A stretch of 64,000 bases of DNA from contig JAOSKR010000002.1 of NCBI GenBank assembly GCA_027493545.1, positions 620,001 through 684,000 on the forward strand, read 5' to 3'. This document shows, piece by piece, positions 1-8,993 of this stretch. The notes beneath the pieces are model-generated. The model did no database searches and was not told the origin of the DNA. It saw only the letters and a list, made by a program, of their open reading frames with translations. The DNA comes from Roseovarius sp. Its GTDB lineage: Bacteria > Pseudomonadota > Alphaproteobacteria > Rhodobacterales > Rhodobacteraceae. Each line of letters begins with the position of its first letter. Position 1 is the stretch's first letter. The translations under genes and the position numbers were made by a program.

Positions 1-117
1 TCGGGTCGGTCATCTGGGTCTCCGGTCTTGGCGTCGGAACTCGGTCGGCCGGAACTCTCTCACAACCTTTGCGGGTGTTGCGCGTCGGGCGATTTGTGCG
101 CACGGGTCACGTGAAAT

Positions 118-138
118 TTGTTTATCATTTGGAAACAA
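118..138. promoter_or_regulatory. Inverted repeat upstream of DUF6456 gene
   Basis: Arms TTGTTT and AAACAA are perfectly complementary around a 9-base spacer, about 150 bases before the start codon. This could be an operator for the helix-turn-helix protein itself or for another regulator. The assignment rests only on symmetry and location. Confidence 0.25.
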
Positions 139-159
139 TTCTTGCCGAAGTCGCAACAG

Positions 160-175
160 TTAACGATCCGGTAAC
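160..175 (+). promoter_or_regulatory. CtrA-like motif (one mismatch)
   Basis: The sequence fits TTAA-N7-TTAAC with a single mismatch (GTAAC in the second half). CtrA is the alphaproteobacterial cell-cycle and motility regulator. With one mismatch the site may be chance. Confidence 0.2.
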
Positions 176-285
176 GTTTGCAACCCAAGATTGTTCCGCG
201 CTTCATGGATGGCCTGTGGAGAACCTGTGGACAAGCCGAGCGTTTGGGGGAAGGCGTTGCCAGCAGATAACGAAGAGGAGACGGC

Positions 286-1356
286 ATGACCTATGCCCTG
301 TTTTCGGCCGGTTCCGAGGACTGCTTGCCGGCGTGGGTTCCTGCCGAGGTTTCGGTCTATCTCGAACATACCGAGGCGGGCCGGCCGCTGCGGGCGCTGG
401 CGCGCGCCGCCGGGGTGCATGCCTCGACGGTGCTGCGGCAGGTCCGGGCGATGGAGGCGCGGCGCGAGGACATGCTGGTCGATGGCGCCCTGACCCGGCT
501 GGGCCGCTGCCTGATGCCGGCCGATGCCGTGCCGGGGACCGACGACATGCCGCTCTCGTCCGACGCGCTGGCGCAGGAAGCGCGGCGGGTGCTGCGGCGG
601 ATGTGCGAGCCGGGCGCGGTGCTGGCGGTGGCGGCCGACATGGACAAGGCGGTGGTGGTGCGCGAGGCCGAGGACACTGATCCCACCCGCCGAGCGGTGG
701 TCGATCGCGCGCCGGCCGAGGCGCTGGCGCTGTGCGGCTGGATCGCCTGCGACCGGCCGGGGCGGGTGTCGCGCTACCTGATCACCGCCGCCGGGCGCGC
801 CGCCCTCAACCGGCTCCTCGCCGAGGCGGAAAACCGCGCCCGGGGCTTTGGCGAGGCGCCGGCCGCGTTTGCCGGCGCCCCGCCCCCGCGCGCCGCCCGA
901 GACACCGGCCGGAACGCCCCGGCCCCGCGCTTTCGCGCCGCCGAAACGCCGCTGGCGCTGTTGGCGCGGCGGCGCGACGGGCACGGGCGCACCTTTCTGC
1001 CTCCCGAACTGGCCGGGGCCGGTGAACGGCTGCGCGAGGATTTCGAGATGGCGGGTATCGGTCCGCGCGGCACCGCCGCCCGGGACCGGTTCCTGACCGA
1101 GGTCGAGGCGCTGCCTGCCGCCAGCGGCCCGGGCAGTGCCGCGGCGCGTGCGCGCGTCGTCGGCGCGCTGCGCGACCTCGGGCCGGGGCTGGGCGACGTG
1201 GCGCTGCGCTGCTGTTGCCGGCTGGAGGGGCTTGAGAGCGCCGAGCGCGCGCTGGGCTGGTCGGCGCGCTCGGGCAAGATCGTGCTGCGCATCGCGCTCG
1301 AGCGCCTCAGGCGTCATTACGACGCGCTGGGCGATGCCGGCGCGATGCTGGGCTGA
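286..1356 (+). CDS. Helix-turn-helix protein with DUF6456 domain
   Basis: This 356-residue protein has a predicted helix-turn-helix near residues 25-55 (RALARAAGVHASTVLRQVRA) and a C-terminal region from about residue 228 that matches my memory of DUF6456, with the run FLPPELAGAGERLREDFEMA. The family is conserved in alphaproteobacteria and presumed to bind DNA; its targets are not known to me. The start is supported by GAGGAG about nine bases upstream. The middle third is Ala/Arg-rich linker. It stands alone, converging with the VIT/CCC1 gene downstream. Function beyond probable DNA binding is inference. Confidence 0.8.
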   Translation: MTYALFSAGSEDCLPAWVPAEVSVYLEHTEAGRPLRALARAAGVHASTVLRQVRAMEARREDMLVDGALTRLGRCLMPADAVPGTDDMPLSSDALAQEARRVLRRMCEPGAVLAVAADMDKAVVVREAEDTDPTRRAVVDRAPAEALALCGWIACDRPGRVSRYLITAAGRAALNRLLAEAENRARGFGEAPAAFAGAPPPRAARDTGRNAPAPRFRAAETPLALLARRRDGHGRTFLPPELAGAGERLREDFEMAGIGPRGTAARDRFLTEVEALPAASGPGSAAARARVVGALRDLGPGLGDVALRCCCRLEGLESAERALGWSARSGKIVLRIALERLRRHYDALGDAGAMLG

Positions 1357-1377
1357 AGTGCCGGCCGTCGCCGGGCC

Positions 1378-2106
1378 TCAGCCCCCTCCCACCAGCCAGC
1401 CCACCGCGAAGGCCACCAGCGCGCAGATCGCGCCGACGAGGACGGTCTCGCCGACGCAGCGGTAAACCCGTTCGCCGGTGGCGTTCCAGCGCAGAAGGCC
1501 GAGCGCGACCAGCGCCAGCCCGGTCGTCGTGAGCGACAGCATGAAGGTGCGGTCGTCCGGGGGCAGGACGAAATAGGGCACCAGCGGCACCGCGCCGAAG
1601 ACCACGAAGGAGAGAAAGGTGAAAAGCCCGCTCAGCGCCGGATTCTCGCCCTCGGGGTCGGCCATGCCGAATTCGTAGGTCATCATCAGATCGACCATCA
1701 GCAGGCGGTGGCGCGACAGGAGCGTGGCGGCGGTGTCGGCCTCGCCCGGCGGCAGGCCGCGCTGGCGCAGGATCTCGAACAGCTCGGTGCGTTCCTGTTC
1801 GGGGTCGCTCAGGCTCTCGCGCAGTTCGGCCTCGCGGCGGGCGCGGTAGAGGTCGTGCTGCGAGCGCATCGACAGGAACTCGCCCAGCCCCATGCTGATC
1901 GCGTCGGCAAAGAGGTTGGCCAGCCCGAACACCAGCACCGCCAGCCCGCCGATCTGGGCCACGCCATCGGCCCGGGCGCCGGCAAAGCCGGCGACGATGG
2001 CGAAGGTGGTGACGATACCGTCATTGCCGCCGAAGACGATCTGCTTGAGGTATTCCTGAGTGTGGCCGAGGGCGTGCGCCTCGCGTCGGTGAGCCTGCCA
2101 GTCCAT
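1378..2106 (-). CDS. VIT1/CCC1-family membrane transporter
   Basis: A 242-residue protein of the vacuolar iron transporter family, which moves Fe(II) or Mn(II) across membranes. The family signature near the N-terminus (IVFGGNDGIVTTFAIVAGFA, about residues 20-39) is clear. It is followed by a cytoplasmic acidic/basic helix-rich middle section carrying many Glu/Arg residues and then two hydrophobic pairs at the C-terminus (FVVFGAVPLVPYFV and LVGAICALVAFAVGWLV). The frame is open further upstream, but the start at 2106 (MDWQAHRREAHALGHTQEYL) matches the family; the upstream extension is Arg/Pro-rich and non-family. Divergent from lipA. The exact metal cannot be told from sequence. Confidence 0.85.
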   Translation of the reverse strand: MDWQAHRREAHALGHTQEYLKQIVFGGNDGIVTTFAIVAGFAGARADGVAQIGGLAVLVFGLANLFADAISMGLGEFLSMRSQHDLYRARREAELRESLSDPEQERTELFEILRQRGLPPGEADTAATLLSRHRLLMVDLMMTYEFGMADPEGENPALSGLFTFLSFVVFGAVPLVPYFVLPPDDRTFMLSLTTTGLALVALGLLRWNATGERVYRCVGETVLVGAICALVAFAVGWLVGGG

Positions 2107-2336
2107 TGCCGTGTCCGCCCTGTCCGCCGGGATGAATCGCGCCGGCGAGCATAGGTCGCGGGGGCGCGCGCGCAACCGGACATCGGGCCACGCCGGGCAC
2201 AACAAGCCGCGTGTGGGCGGTGGGCACTCGTTACCCCGGATGCCGCGCCGGAAATCCCGCCCGCGGAACTGGAACATCCCACCCCGATGGATTATGCAGG
2301 CGACAGGTTACCGAATGGTTCGCGGGAGATGGTGAC

Positions 2337-3299
2337 GTGACGGACATGGATACCCCCAGAGACGCACCCAGGCTGCGCCACCCCGAAAAGGCGCACCGCC
2401 CCGATAATGCCCAGCCGAAGAAACCGCACTGGATCCGGGTGCGCGCGCCGGGCGGCGAGGGGTATCGCGAGACCCGCCGCCTGATGCGCGAGAACCGGCT
2501 GGTCACGGTCTGCGAAGAGGCCAGTTGCCCCAATGTCGGCGAATGCTGGGGGCGCGGGCACGCTACCATGATGATCATGGGCGATATCTGCACCCGCGCC
2601 TGCAGCTTTTGCAACATCGCCACCGGCAAGCCCGTCGAGGGGCTCGATGCGTTCGAGCCCGGCCGCGTCGCCGACGCGGTCGCCAAGCTCGGGCTCAGCC
2701 ACGTGGTGGTGACCTCGGTCGACCGCGACGACATCGAGGACGGCGGTGCCGCGCATTTCGCCCAGACCGTCCGCGCCATCCGCCACCGCAGCCCCGGCAC
2801 CACGATCGAGATCCTGACCCCCGATTTCCTGCATTGCGCGCCCTCGGCGCTGGAGGTGGTGGTCGAGGCCCGGCCGGACGTCTTCAACCACAACCTCGAA
2901 ACCGTGCCCGGGCTTTACCCGCAGGTGCGCCCCGGGGCGCGCTATTTCCATTCGCTGCGGCTTTTGCAGCGCGTCAAGGAACTCGACCCCGGCATCTTCA
3001 CCAAGTCGGGCATCATGGTGGGTCTGGGCGAGACGCGGCTGCAGGTGCTGCAGGTGATGGACGACATGCGCGCGGCGGACGTGGATTTTCTGACCATCGG
3101 CCAGTATCTGCAACCGACGCCGAAGCATCACGCCGTCGACCGATTTGTGCCGCCCGACGAATTCGCGGGCCACGAAAAGGCGGCCTATGGCAAGGGGTTC
3201 CTGATGGTTTCGGCAACGCCGCTGACGCGCTCGTCCTATCACGCCGGCGATGATTTCATCCGCCTGCGCGCGGCAAGGCAGGCAAAGCTGGGCACCTGA
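2337..3299 (+). CDS. lipA: Lipoyl synthase
   Basis: A radical-SAM enzyme that inserts two sulfurs into protein-bound octanoyl groups to make lipoate. Counting from the GTG at 2337, both iron-sulfur motifs are present: C59-x4-C64-x5-C70 (auxiliary cluster, [12 protein letters not shown]) and C85-x3-C89-x2-C92 (radical-SAM cluster, CTRACSFC). The conserved C-terminal RSSYH is also present. Length of about 320 residues is normal. GTG 2337 has GGGAGA eight bases upstream; ATG 2346 in the same frame is the alternative start, only three codons later. The open frame extends upstream to 2211, but that part is not LipA-like. Confidence 0.95.
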   Translation: MTDMDTPRDAPRLRHPEKAHRPDNAQPKKPHWIRVRAPGGEGYRETRRLMRENRLVTVCEEASCPNVGECWGRGHATMMIMGDICTRACSFCNIATGKPVEGLDAFEPGRVADAVAKLGLSHVVVTSVDRDDIEDGGAAHFAQTVRAIRHRSPGTTIEILTPDFLHCAPSALEVVVEARPDVFNHNLETVPGLYPQVRPGARYFHSLRLLQRVKELDPGIFTKSGIMVGLGETRLQVLQVMDDMRAADVDFLTIGQYLQPTPKHHAVDRFVPPDEFAGHEKAAYGKGFLMVSATPLTRSSYHAGDDFIRLRAARQAKLGT

Positions 3300-3372
3300 G
3301 CGCGCGGACGCTCCGGTCGCCGTTGGCGATCTGCCGGGTATCTCGGGGCGGGAAAGGCGCGGGCCGGGGGCG

Positions 3373-3943
3373 TCAGCTGCCCCAGCTGCGCACCGGGCCG
3401 CAATCCATGTGGACGAAATCGCTTCGCGAATAGCGGCCGACGCCACCGCCGTGACAGGCCGAGGGCGGCGCGGTAGATCTGGTTGACCGAGCGCGATCCC
3501 AGCCGCAGGTCGGCGGCCTGCCCCTTGAGATGGCGCGAGTTCCTCGCCACCCCGCCAGAACGGCGGCGCAGCATGGCGTTGGTCTCGGGGCTGCGGTAGC
3601 CCGAAAGCAGCATGTAGGGCTCGCTCACATCCAGAAGGTTGTGGGCGGCGGTCATGATGTCGATGGTGCGGGGGTCGATGTCGTGCAACTGGTCGGTGCG
3701 CCAGTCGCGCATGAAGAGGGTGATTTCGCTGACCGCGTCGCGGATGTACTCGCCCTCGATCCAGTAGATGGTATCGACGCTTTCGCCGGTGCGCGGTGAC
3801 GTCATGCGGATGCGGCGGATATCGCCTGCGCCCTTGAGGAACCCGGCGGCGTGGCCGAAGGTGGGTGCCGCGGTGATCGCCGTCGCGGCAAATGCTCTCA
3901 GAATCGCGCGCCGAGACACGCTCGAATGGGTGTTGTCCGTCAT
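3373..3943 (-). CDS. Tat-exported M15-type peptidase (DUF882/YcbK), interrupted by one base
   Basis: A periplasmic zinc peptidase of the YcbK/DUF882 family, relatives of D-Ala-D-Ala carboxypeptidases, expected to act on peptidoglycan. It starts MTDNTHSSVSRRAILRAF, where SRRAIL is a twin-arginine export signal. Zinc and catalytic motifs are SRHLKGQAADLRL (His, Asp) and, after a frame change, VHMDCGPVRSWGS at the true C-terminus. The change requires removing one G/C at about 3458-3461; otherwise the frame runs on into non-family sequence to 3239. The corrected length of 189 residues fits the family. It diverges from an L,D-transpeptidase gene, supporting a cell-wall role. The interruption is probably a sequencing error. 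Confidence 0.85.
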
Positions 3944-4288
3944 GTGATGCGCCTGTCCCGTCGCTTGCCAGTTGCCCGCATTTGCTGCGGTTCGTCCTTT
4001 CCGTCCCCCCGTATTGGTCTCATTGATGCCACAATCGGATTCGGGGCAAAAGGGGGAAATGGCCGCGACCCCCGAGATCAAGGTTTATCGGCAAGATTTC
4101 GCGCAAAGAGTTTCGATGTGGCTAATTTCCCTCACTTCCCCCGGGGCGCCGGTCCCGGGCGCGGATGGCGGGTCACGCAAGCAGAATCAAGGGGTGTTCT
4201 GGACAAGTTGTGATTGGACAGGGCTCACCGATTTGCGATGATGACTCACATAGCTATGATGCATTTGAAAGACCGAGGGGGAGAATAC
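3944..4288. other. Divergent intergenic region between two cell-wall genes
   Basis: This 345-base stretch separates the M15-type peptidase and the L,D-transpeptidase and should hold both promoters. I see one plausible forward promoter, listed separately, and no convincing gene: the small open frames have no family resemblance and no good ribosome binding site. Confidence 0.5.
4214..4242 (+). promoter_or_regulatory. Candidate sigma-70-type promoter for L,D-transpeptidase
   Basis: TTGGAC, a 17-base spacer, then GATGAT; this lies about 45 bases before the start codon at 4289. The -35 is good and the -10 is weak. Assigned by pattern and position only. Confidence 0.3.
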
Positions 4289-6124
4289 ATGCGTTTCCGG
4301 GTTCTGGCAGTCGGGGTGCGCCGCCTGGGCGCGATTGCGGCCATCGTTGCGGGTGCGGCAATCGCATCGGCGAATGCGACGCCGGCCGCGGCCGGGATCA
4401 CCGCCTTCAAGCAGGCGGTGGCCGAGGCCGCGTCGGACGACCGCGACATTGCCGCCTTCTACCGGGAGAACGGCTTTGACGCCGTCTGGACCGGGCCCGG
4501 CGACGCGCAGCGCGACCGCCGCAGTGCGCTTCTCTCGGCGATGGAGGCGGCCGGAATGCACGGGCTGCCGGCGGGGCGTTACGACACCGCGCGGCTTTTG
4601 CACCTGCTGAGGGACGTGCGCACGCCGCGCGACCGGGGCATTGCCGAGGTGGCGATGTCGCGCGCGTTCATCCGCATTGCGCGCGACATGCAGTCGGGCG
4701 TGCTCGATCCCGCCAGCGTCGATGACGGGATCAAGCGCAAGGGCACCTACCGCGACGCGACCACCTATCTGACCGGGCTTGTGACCAGCGACCATCCGCG
4801 CGCCTATTTCCGCACCCTTCTGCCGCAGACCCGCGAATACACCCGCCTCCTGCGCGAAAAGATCCGGCTGGAGCGGCTGATCGGAACCGAAGGCTGGGGC
4901 CCCGAGGTGTTCGCCGGCGCGCTCGAGCCGGGCGCGACCGGGCCCGCGGTGGTGGCGCTGCGCGACCGGCTGATGGCGATGGGCTATCTGCGGCGCACGT
5001 CGACGATGGTCTACGACGCCAACATCGAGGATGCGGTACGCCGGTTTCAGGCGGCGCTGGGGTTGGAGCCCGACGGCAAGGCCGGCCCGGGCACGCTCGC
5101 GGAAATCAACAAGTCGCCGGCGACACGGCTTGCGCTGGTGCTGGTGGCGATGGAACGCGAGCGCTGGCTCAACAAGGAGCGCGGCGCCCGGCACATCCTC
5201 GTCAACCTGACCGATTTCTCGGCCAGGATCATCGACAACGACCGCATCACCTTCGAGACCCGCGCGGTGGTGGGCGCCAATTCCCATGATCGCCGCAGCC
5301 CCGAATTCTCCGACGAGATGGAGCACCTGGTGATCAACCCGTCGTGGTACGTGCCGCGCTCGATCACCGTCAACGAATATCTGCCCCAGCTCAGGGCCAA
5401 CCCTGGCGCGGCTGCGCATCTGCGGCTCATCGACGGCTCGGGGCGCGAGATCAGCCGGGCAGGGGTCAACTTCGCCGCCTATAACGGCAACACCTTCCCC
5501 TACGACCTCAAGCAGCCGCCCTCGCGCGGCAATGCGCTGGGGCTGGTGAAGTTCATGTTCCCCAACCCCTACAACATCTATCTGCACGACACCCCCAGCA
5601 AACACCTCTTCAACAGTGCAAGACGGGCCTACAGCCACGGCTGCATCCGGCTTCAGCAACCCTTCGATTTCGCCTACGAGATCCTGTCCCGGCAGGAGGC
5701 AGACCCGCAGGCGTTTTTCCACCGGGTGCTCGACACCGGGCTCGAGACCCAGGTCAATCTGGAACAGAAAATCCCGGTGCACATCATCTATCGCACCGCG
5801 TTTTCCGATGCGCGCGGCGAGATGCATTACCGCCCCGACGTCTATGGCCGCGACGCGCGCATCTGGGCGGCGCTGAAACAGGCCGGGATCGAGTCGCCGG
5901 CGCTGCAACTGGCCAGCCTGCAGATCCCCGAGCCGCAGTATTTCCCGACCCCGCAGGCAGCACCGGTGCGCAGCGCCCGGCAGCCGGCGGCGCAGGCGCC
6001 GGTGCGCGCACGCGTCAGTCAGCCCGAGGCGCAACGGACGTCCCGGTCGCCAGGCCAAAGCACGTCATCGGGCGGCGGCATGCATGTCAACCAGAAGCTC
6101 AAGCGCTTCGGCTCCAACCGCTGA
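4289..6124 (+). CDS. L,D-transpeptidase with peptidoglycan-binding domain (YcbB-like)
   Basis: A 611-residue periplasmic enzyme that forms 3-3 crosslinks in peptidoglycan. The start at 4289 has GAGGGGGA upstream and gives an N-terminal signal sequence (VRRLGAIAAIVAGAAIASAN). A peptidoglycan-binding module lies near residues 210-275 (NIEDAVRRFQAALGLEPDGK). The YkuD catalytic motif is complete: IYLHDTPSKHLF followed by SHGCIRL with the nucleophile at Cys452. The C-terminal 80 residues are Ala/Pro/Gln-rich and probably disordered. The overall order is that of the large YcbB/LdtD class. It diverges from a M15-type peptidase gene. Confidence 0.9.
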   Translation: MRFRVLAVGVRRLGAIAAIVAGAAIASANATPAAAGITAFKQAVAEAASDDRDIAAFYRENGFDAVWTGPGDAQRDRRSALLSAMEAAGMHGLPAGRYDTARLLHLLRDVRTPRDRGIAEVAMSRAFIRIARDMQSGVLDPASVDDGIKRKGTYRDATTYLTGLVTSDHPRAYFRTLLPQTREYTRLLREKIRLERLIGTEGWGPEVFAGALEPGATGPAVVALRDRLMAMGYLRRTSTMVYDANIEDAVRRFQAALGLEPDGKAGPGTLAEINKSPATRLALVLVAMERERWLNKERGARHILVNLTDFSARIIDNDRITFETRAVVGANSHDRRSPEFSDEMEHLVINPSWYVPRSITVNEYLPQLRANPGAAAHLRLIDGSGREISRAGVNFAAYNGNTFPYDLKQPPSRGNALGLVKFMFPNPYNIYLHDTPSKHLFNSARRAYSHGCIRLQQPFDFAYEILSRQEADPQAFFHRVLDTGLETQVNLEQKIPVHIIYRTAFSDARGEMHYRPDVYGRDARIWAALKQAGIESPALQLASLQIPEPQYFPTPQAAPVRSARQPAAQAPVRARVSQPEAQRTSRSPGQSTSSGGGMHVNQKLKRFGSNR

Positions 6125-6243
6125 GCCCCTTCGCCGGCCCCGGGGCGGGCAGGCTGCGGCGATATCGCCTCCCGGACTTTCGTGCGGGGGGCTTTCGCCG
6201 CGCCGGTATCGCGGGTAAGTCTGCCGCACCGAAAGGAACTGGC

Positions 6244-7336
6244 ATGGGCTACACGATAGACGAGATTGCCGCGGCTCTGGGGAGCGAGGCGGTCGGAGAC
6301 ACCGCCATCAGGGTCGATGGCGTGGCCGAGCCGGGCGACGCCACCGCGCGCCAGCTGGCGCTGGCCAGCAAGCCCGATTACGCGGAACGGCTGGGGCAGG
6401 GACGTGCGCGCGCGGCGCTGCTCTGGGACGGGGCCGACTGGCAGGGCACTGGGGCTCGAGGCGGCGGTCTTCGCCCCGCGCCCGCGCTATGCGATGTCGG
6501 CGCTTACCGCGATGTTCGATCCCGGTCAGGGCTGGGCGGCGGGCATCCACCTGTCGGCCATTGTCGACAAGAGCGCGGAAATCGGGGACGGGGTCGCCAT
6601 CGGCCCCCTCAGCGTGATCGGCGCGGGCGCGCGCATCGGCGCGGGAACCGTCATCGGCCCGCAGTGCCATGTCGGGGCCGATGTCCGAATCGGCCCGGGC
6701 GGGCTCTTGCGCGAGGGCGTCCGCATCGGTGCGCGGGTGGTGATCGGCGCGCGTTTCATCGCCCAGCCTGGCGTGGCGATCGGCGGCGACGGGTTTTCCT
6801 TCGTCACGCCCGAGGTCTCGGGCGTCGAGAAGGTGCGCGAGACCCTGGGCGAGCGCGGCGAGATCCGGGCCCGGGGCTGGGCGCGCATCCACAGCCTCGG
6901 CGCGGTCGAGATCGGCGATGATGTCGAGATCGGCGCCAATGCCACCGTGGACAGCGGCACCATCCGCCCGACGCGCATCGGCGACGGCACCAAGATCGAC
7001 AACTTGGTGATGATCGGCCACAATGTCGAGATCGGCCGCGATTGCCTGCTCTGCGGGCATGTCGGCATCGCCGGCTCGACCCGGATCGGCGACAACGTGG
7101 TGCTGGCAGGCAAGACCGGGGTCAGCGACAACATCTTCATCGGCGACAACGTCATCACCGGCGGCGGCACCATCGTGCTGGCCAACATTCCGGCCGGCCG
7201 CGTCATGCTGGGCTATCCGGCGATGAAGATGGAGGCGACGATGGAACTGTTCAAGGGGTTCCGCCGGCTCAGGCGGCTCTTCGCGGATGTGGCCGAGCTC
7301 AAGAAAACGGTTTCCAACCGGACGGCGAACGACTAA
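6244..7336 (+). CDS. lpxD: UDP-3-O-acylglucosamine N-acyltransferase, interrupted by one base
   Basis: LpxD adds the second hydroxyacyl chain in lipid A synthesis. The N-terminal domain ([13 protein letters not shown]...) is in one frame and the left-handed beta-helix in another; removing one G from GGG at 6444-6446 joins them and gives about 363 residues, the usual length. Hexapeptide repeats ([20 protein letters not shown]) run through the middle. The catalytic His is in [14 protein letters not shown], and a C-terminal helical extension is present. GAAAGGAAC precedes the ATG. Unusually, its neighbours are an acyl carrier protein and a ketosynthase rather than fabZ-lpxA-lpxB, so it may be a second, specialised LpxD. 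Confidence 0.9.
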
Positions 7337-7369
7337 ATCGGGCGCGTCGCAGAAAAGAGGGCCGCAGCG

Positions 7370-7627
7370 ATGGAAATTACCGATCGCGTCATCAGGATCA
7401 TCGCCGAGCAGGCGGTGCTCGACCCTTCGGACGTGACCATGGACAGCACGCTCGAGGATCTCGGCATCGACAGCCTCGGCCTGGTCGAGAGCATCTTTGC
7501 CATCGAGGAGGAATTCGACATCTCGGTGCCGTTCAATGCCAGCGCGCCGGAGGAGAGCGGCTTCGACATCTCTTCGGTGGCCTCGATCGTCGACGGGATC
7601 AGGAAACTGGTGGCGGATCAGACGTGA
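7370..7627 (+). CDS. Acyl carrier protein
   Basis: An 85-residue carrier protein. The phosphopantetheine attachment motif is DLGIDSLGLVES, with the serine at residue 35. It overlaps the following ketosynthase by four bases (GTGA) and follows lpxD by 33 bases, so the three are almost certainly co-transcribed. It differs from the housekeeping AcpP pattern (DSLDTVEL) and carries an extra segment (PFNASAPEESGFDISS) before the last helix. That suggests a specialised carrier, perhaps comparable in role to the AcpXL carrier for long-chain lipid A acyl groups, but I cannot show that from sequence. Confidence 0.9.
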   Translation: MEITDRVIRIIAEQAVLDPSDVTMDSTLEDLGIDSLGLVESIFAIEEEFDISVPFNASAPEESGFDISSVASIVDGIRKLVADQT

Positions 7628-8835
7628 AGCGCGTGGTCATAACCGGGGCGGGCACGATCAACGCGCTCGGACACAGTGTGGCCCAGACACTGGAGGCGAT
7701 GCGCGAGGGCCGCTGCGGCATCGGCGCGCTGGAATTCCAGGATGTCGAGCGCCTGGCGATCCGCATCGGCGGGCAGGTCAAGGGCTTCGAGCCCGAGGAC
7801 TGCTTCAACCGCCAGCAGCTGGCGCTCTACGACCGTTTCACCCAGTTCACCCTGATCGCCGCGCGCGAGGCCATCGCCCAGGCGGGGCTGGAGTTTTCCG
7901 GCGACCTCGCCAGGTGCGCGGGGGTCGTGCTGGGCAATTCCGGCGGCGGCATGACCACGCTCGATGAAAATTACCGCTCGGTCTACGAGGCCGGCAAGAA
8001 CCGGGTGCATCCTTTCGTGGTGCCCAAGCTGATGAACAACGCCGCCGCCAGCCACGTGTCGATGGAGTTCAACCTCAAGGGCCCGAGCTTTACCGTCTCG
8101 ACCGCGTGTGCGAGCTCCAACCACGCAATGGCGCAGGCGTTCCAGCTGGTCCATGGCGGCGCCACCCCGGTGATGGTCACCGGCGGTTCCGAATCGATGC
8201 TGTGCTTTGGCGGGGTCAAGGCGTGGGAGGGGCTCCGGGTGATGTCCCGCGACGCCTGCCGCCCGTTCTCGGCCAACCGCAACGGCATGGTCCAGGGCGA
8301 GGGCGCCGGCGTCTTCGTCTTCGAGGAGCTGGAGCACGCCAGAAAGCGCGGCGCCGAGATCATGGCCGAGGTGGCGGGGTTCGCGATGTCCTCGGACGCC
8401 TCCGACATCGTCATGCCCTCCAAGCAGGGGGCGGCGCGGGCGATACGCGGGGCGCTGAAGGACGCGCGCCTCGACGCCGCGGACGTGGGCTACATCAACG
8501 CCCACGGCACCGGCACCGCCGCCAACGACAAGACCGAATGCGCGGCGGTGGCCGACGTCTTCGGCGCCCACGCCGACAAGCTGATGATCTCGTCGACCAA
8601 GTCGATGCACGGCCACCTCATCGGCGGCACCGGCGCGGTCGAGCTGCTGGCCTGCATCATGGCGGTGCGCGACGGCATCATCGCCCCCACCATCGGCTAC
8701 GAGGAGCCCGACCCCGAATGCGCCCTCGACGTGGTCCCCAACGAGGCGCGCGAGGCGCATGTCGGGGTGGCGCTCTCGAACGCGTTTGCCTTCGGCGGGC
8801 TCAACGCGGTGCTGGCGCTCCGGCGGTTCGAGTAG
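7624..8835 (+). CDS. Beta-ketoacyl-ACP synthase (KAS I/II family)
   Basis: A 403-residue condensing enzyme that extends acyl-ACP chains with malonyl-ACP. The complete Cys-His-His triad is visible: Cys162 in VSTACASSNHA, His294 in NAHGTGTAANDKTE and His331 in STKSMHGHLIGGTG. It starts with GTG at 7624, overlapping the carrier protein stop, which shows translational coupling. The order lpxD-ACP-KAS suggests that it builds an acyl chain for lipid A or another surface lipid instead of bulk fatty acids. It could alternatively be a FabF paralogue with general function. The stop is followed by an abrupt drop in GC content. Confidence 0.9.
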   Translation: MKRVVITGAGTINALGHSVAQTLEAMREGRCGIGALEFQDVERLAIRIGGQVKGFEPEDCFNRQQLALYDRFTQFTLIAAREAIAQAGLEFSGDLARCAGVVLGNSGGGMTTLDENYRSVYEAGKNRVHPFVVPKLMNNAAASHVSMEFNLKGPSFTVSTACASSNHAMAQAFQLVHGGATPVMVTGGSESMLCFGGVKAWEGLRVMSRDACRPFSANRNGMVQGEGAGVFVFEELEHARKRGAEIMAEVAGFAMSSDASDIVMPSKQGAARAIRGALKDARLDAADVGYINAHGTGTAANDKTECAAVADVFGAHADKLMISSTKSMHGHLIGGTGAVELLACIMAVRDGIIAPTIGYEEPDPECALDVVPNEAREAHVGVALSNAFAFGGLNAVLALRRFE

Positions 8836-8993
8836 GGGGTGTTGGGGGAGGGGTTTGGGGTGAGGCCAAACTAACCCGTGCTACGGTTGATTTAAACTAT
8901 CGAGATTTGCATAACGGAAACTTTTGTTTTCTCTTCTGATCTTTCCACGGCAAAATCGTTGCGACAGTAATTTGTTCACGGTAGGTTCCGCCT
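8836..8993. other. AT-richer boundary of accessory island
   Basis: The base composition falls sharply here compared with the flanking genes. No repeat or attachment site that would mark an insertion end was found. The region presumably holds the promoter of the following gene. Confidence 0.4.

Larger units (their letters stand above)
1..285. other. Leader region, no gene seen
   Basis: No open frame here has convincing coding character. The stretch holds the upstream region of the DUF6456 gene, with an imperfectly spaced inverted repeat and a CtrA-like motif listed separately. The base composition is less GC-rich than the genes, as expected for a promoter region. Confidence 0.5.

Noticed and set aside
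226..234. DnaA-box-like TTGTCCACA (reverse strand) near the start of the window
   Set aside because: One mismatch to the consensus, a single copy, no AT-rich unwinding region and no origin-associated genes nearby.
4187..6058. Very long open frame antisense to the L,D-transpeptidase gene
   Set aside because: High GC suppresses stops on the opposite strand; the sense gene has a signal peptide and a complete catalytic motif, while the antisense product is His/Arg-rich without family features. The same applies to long antisense frames opposite dxs, dctM and the DMGDH-like gene.
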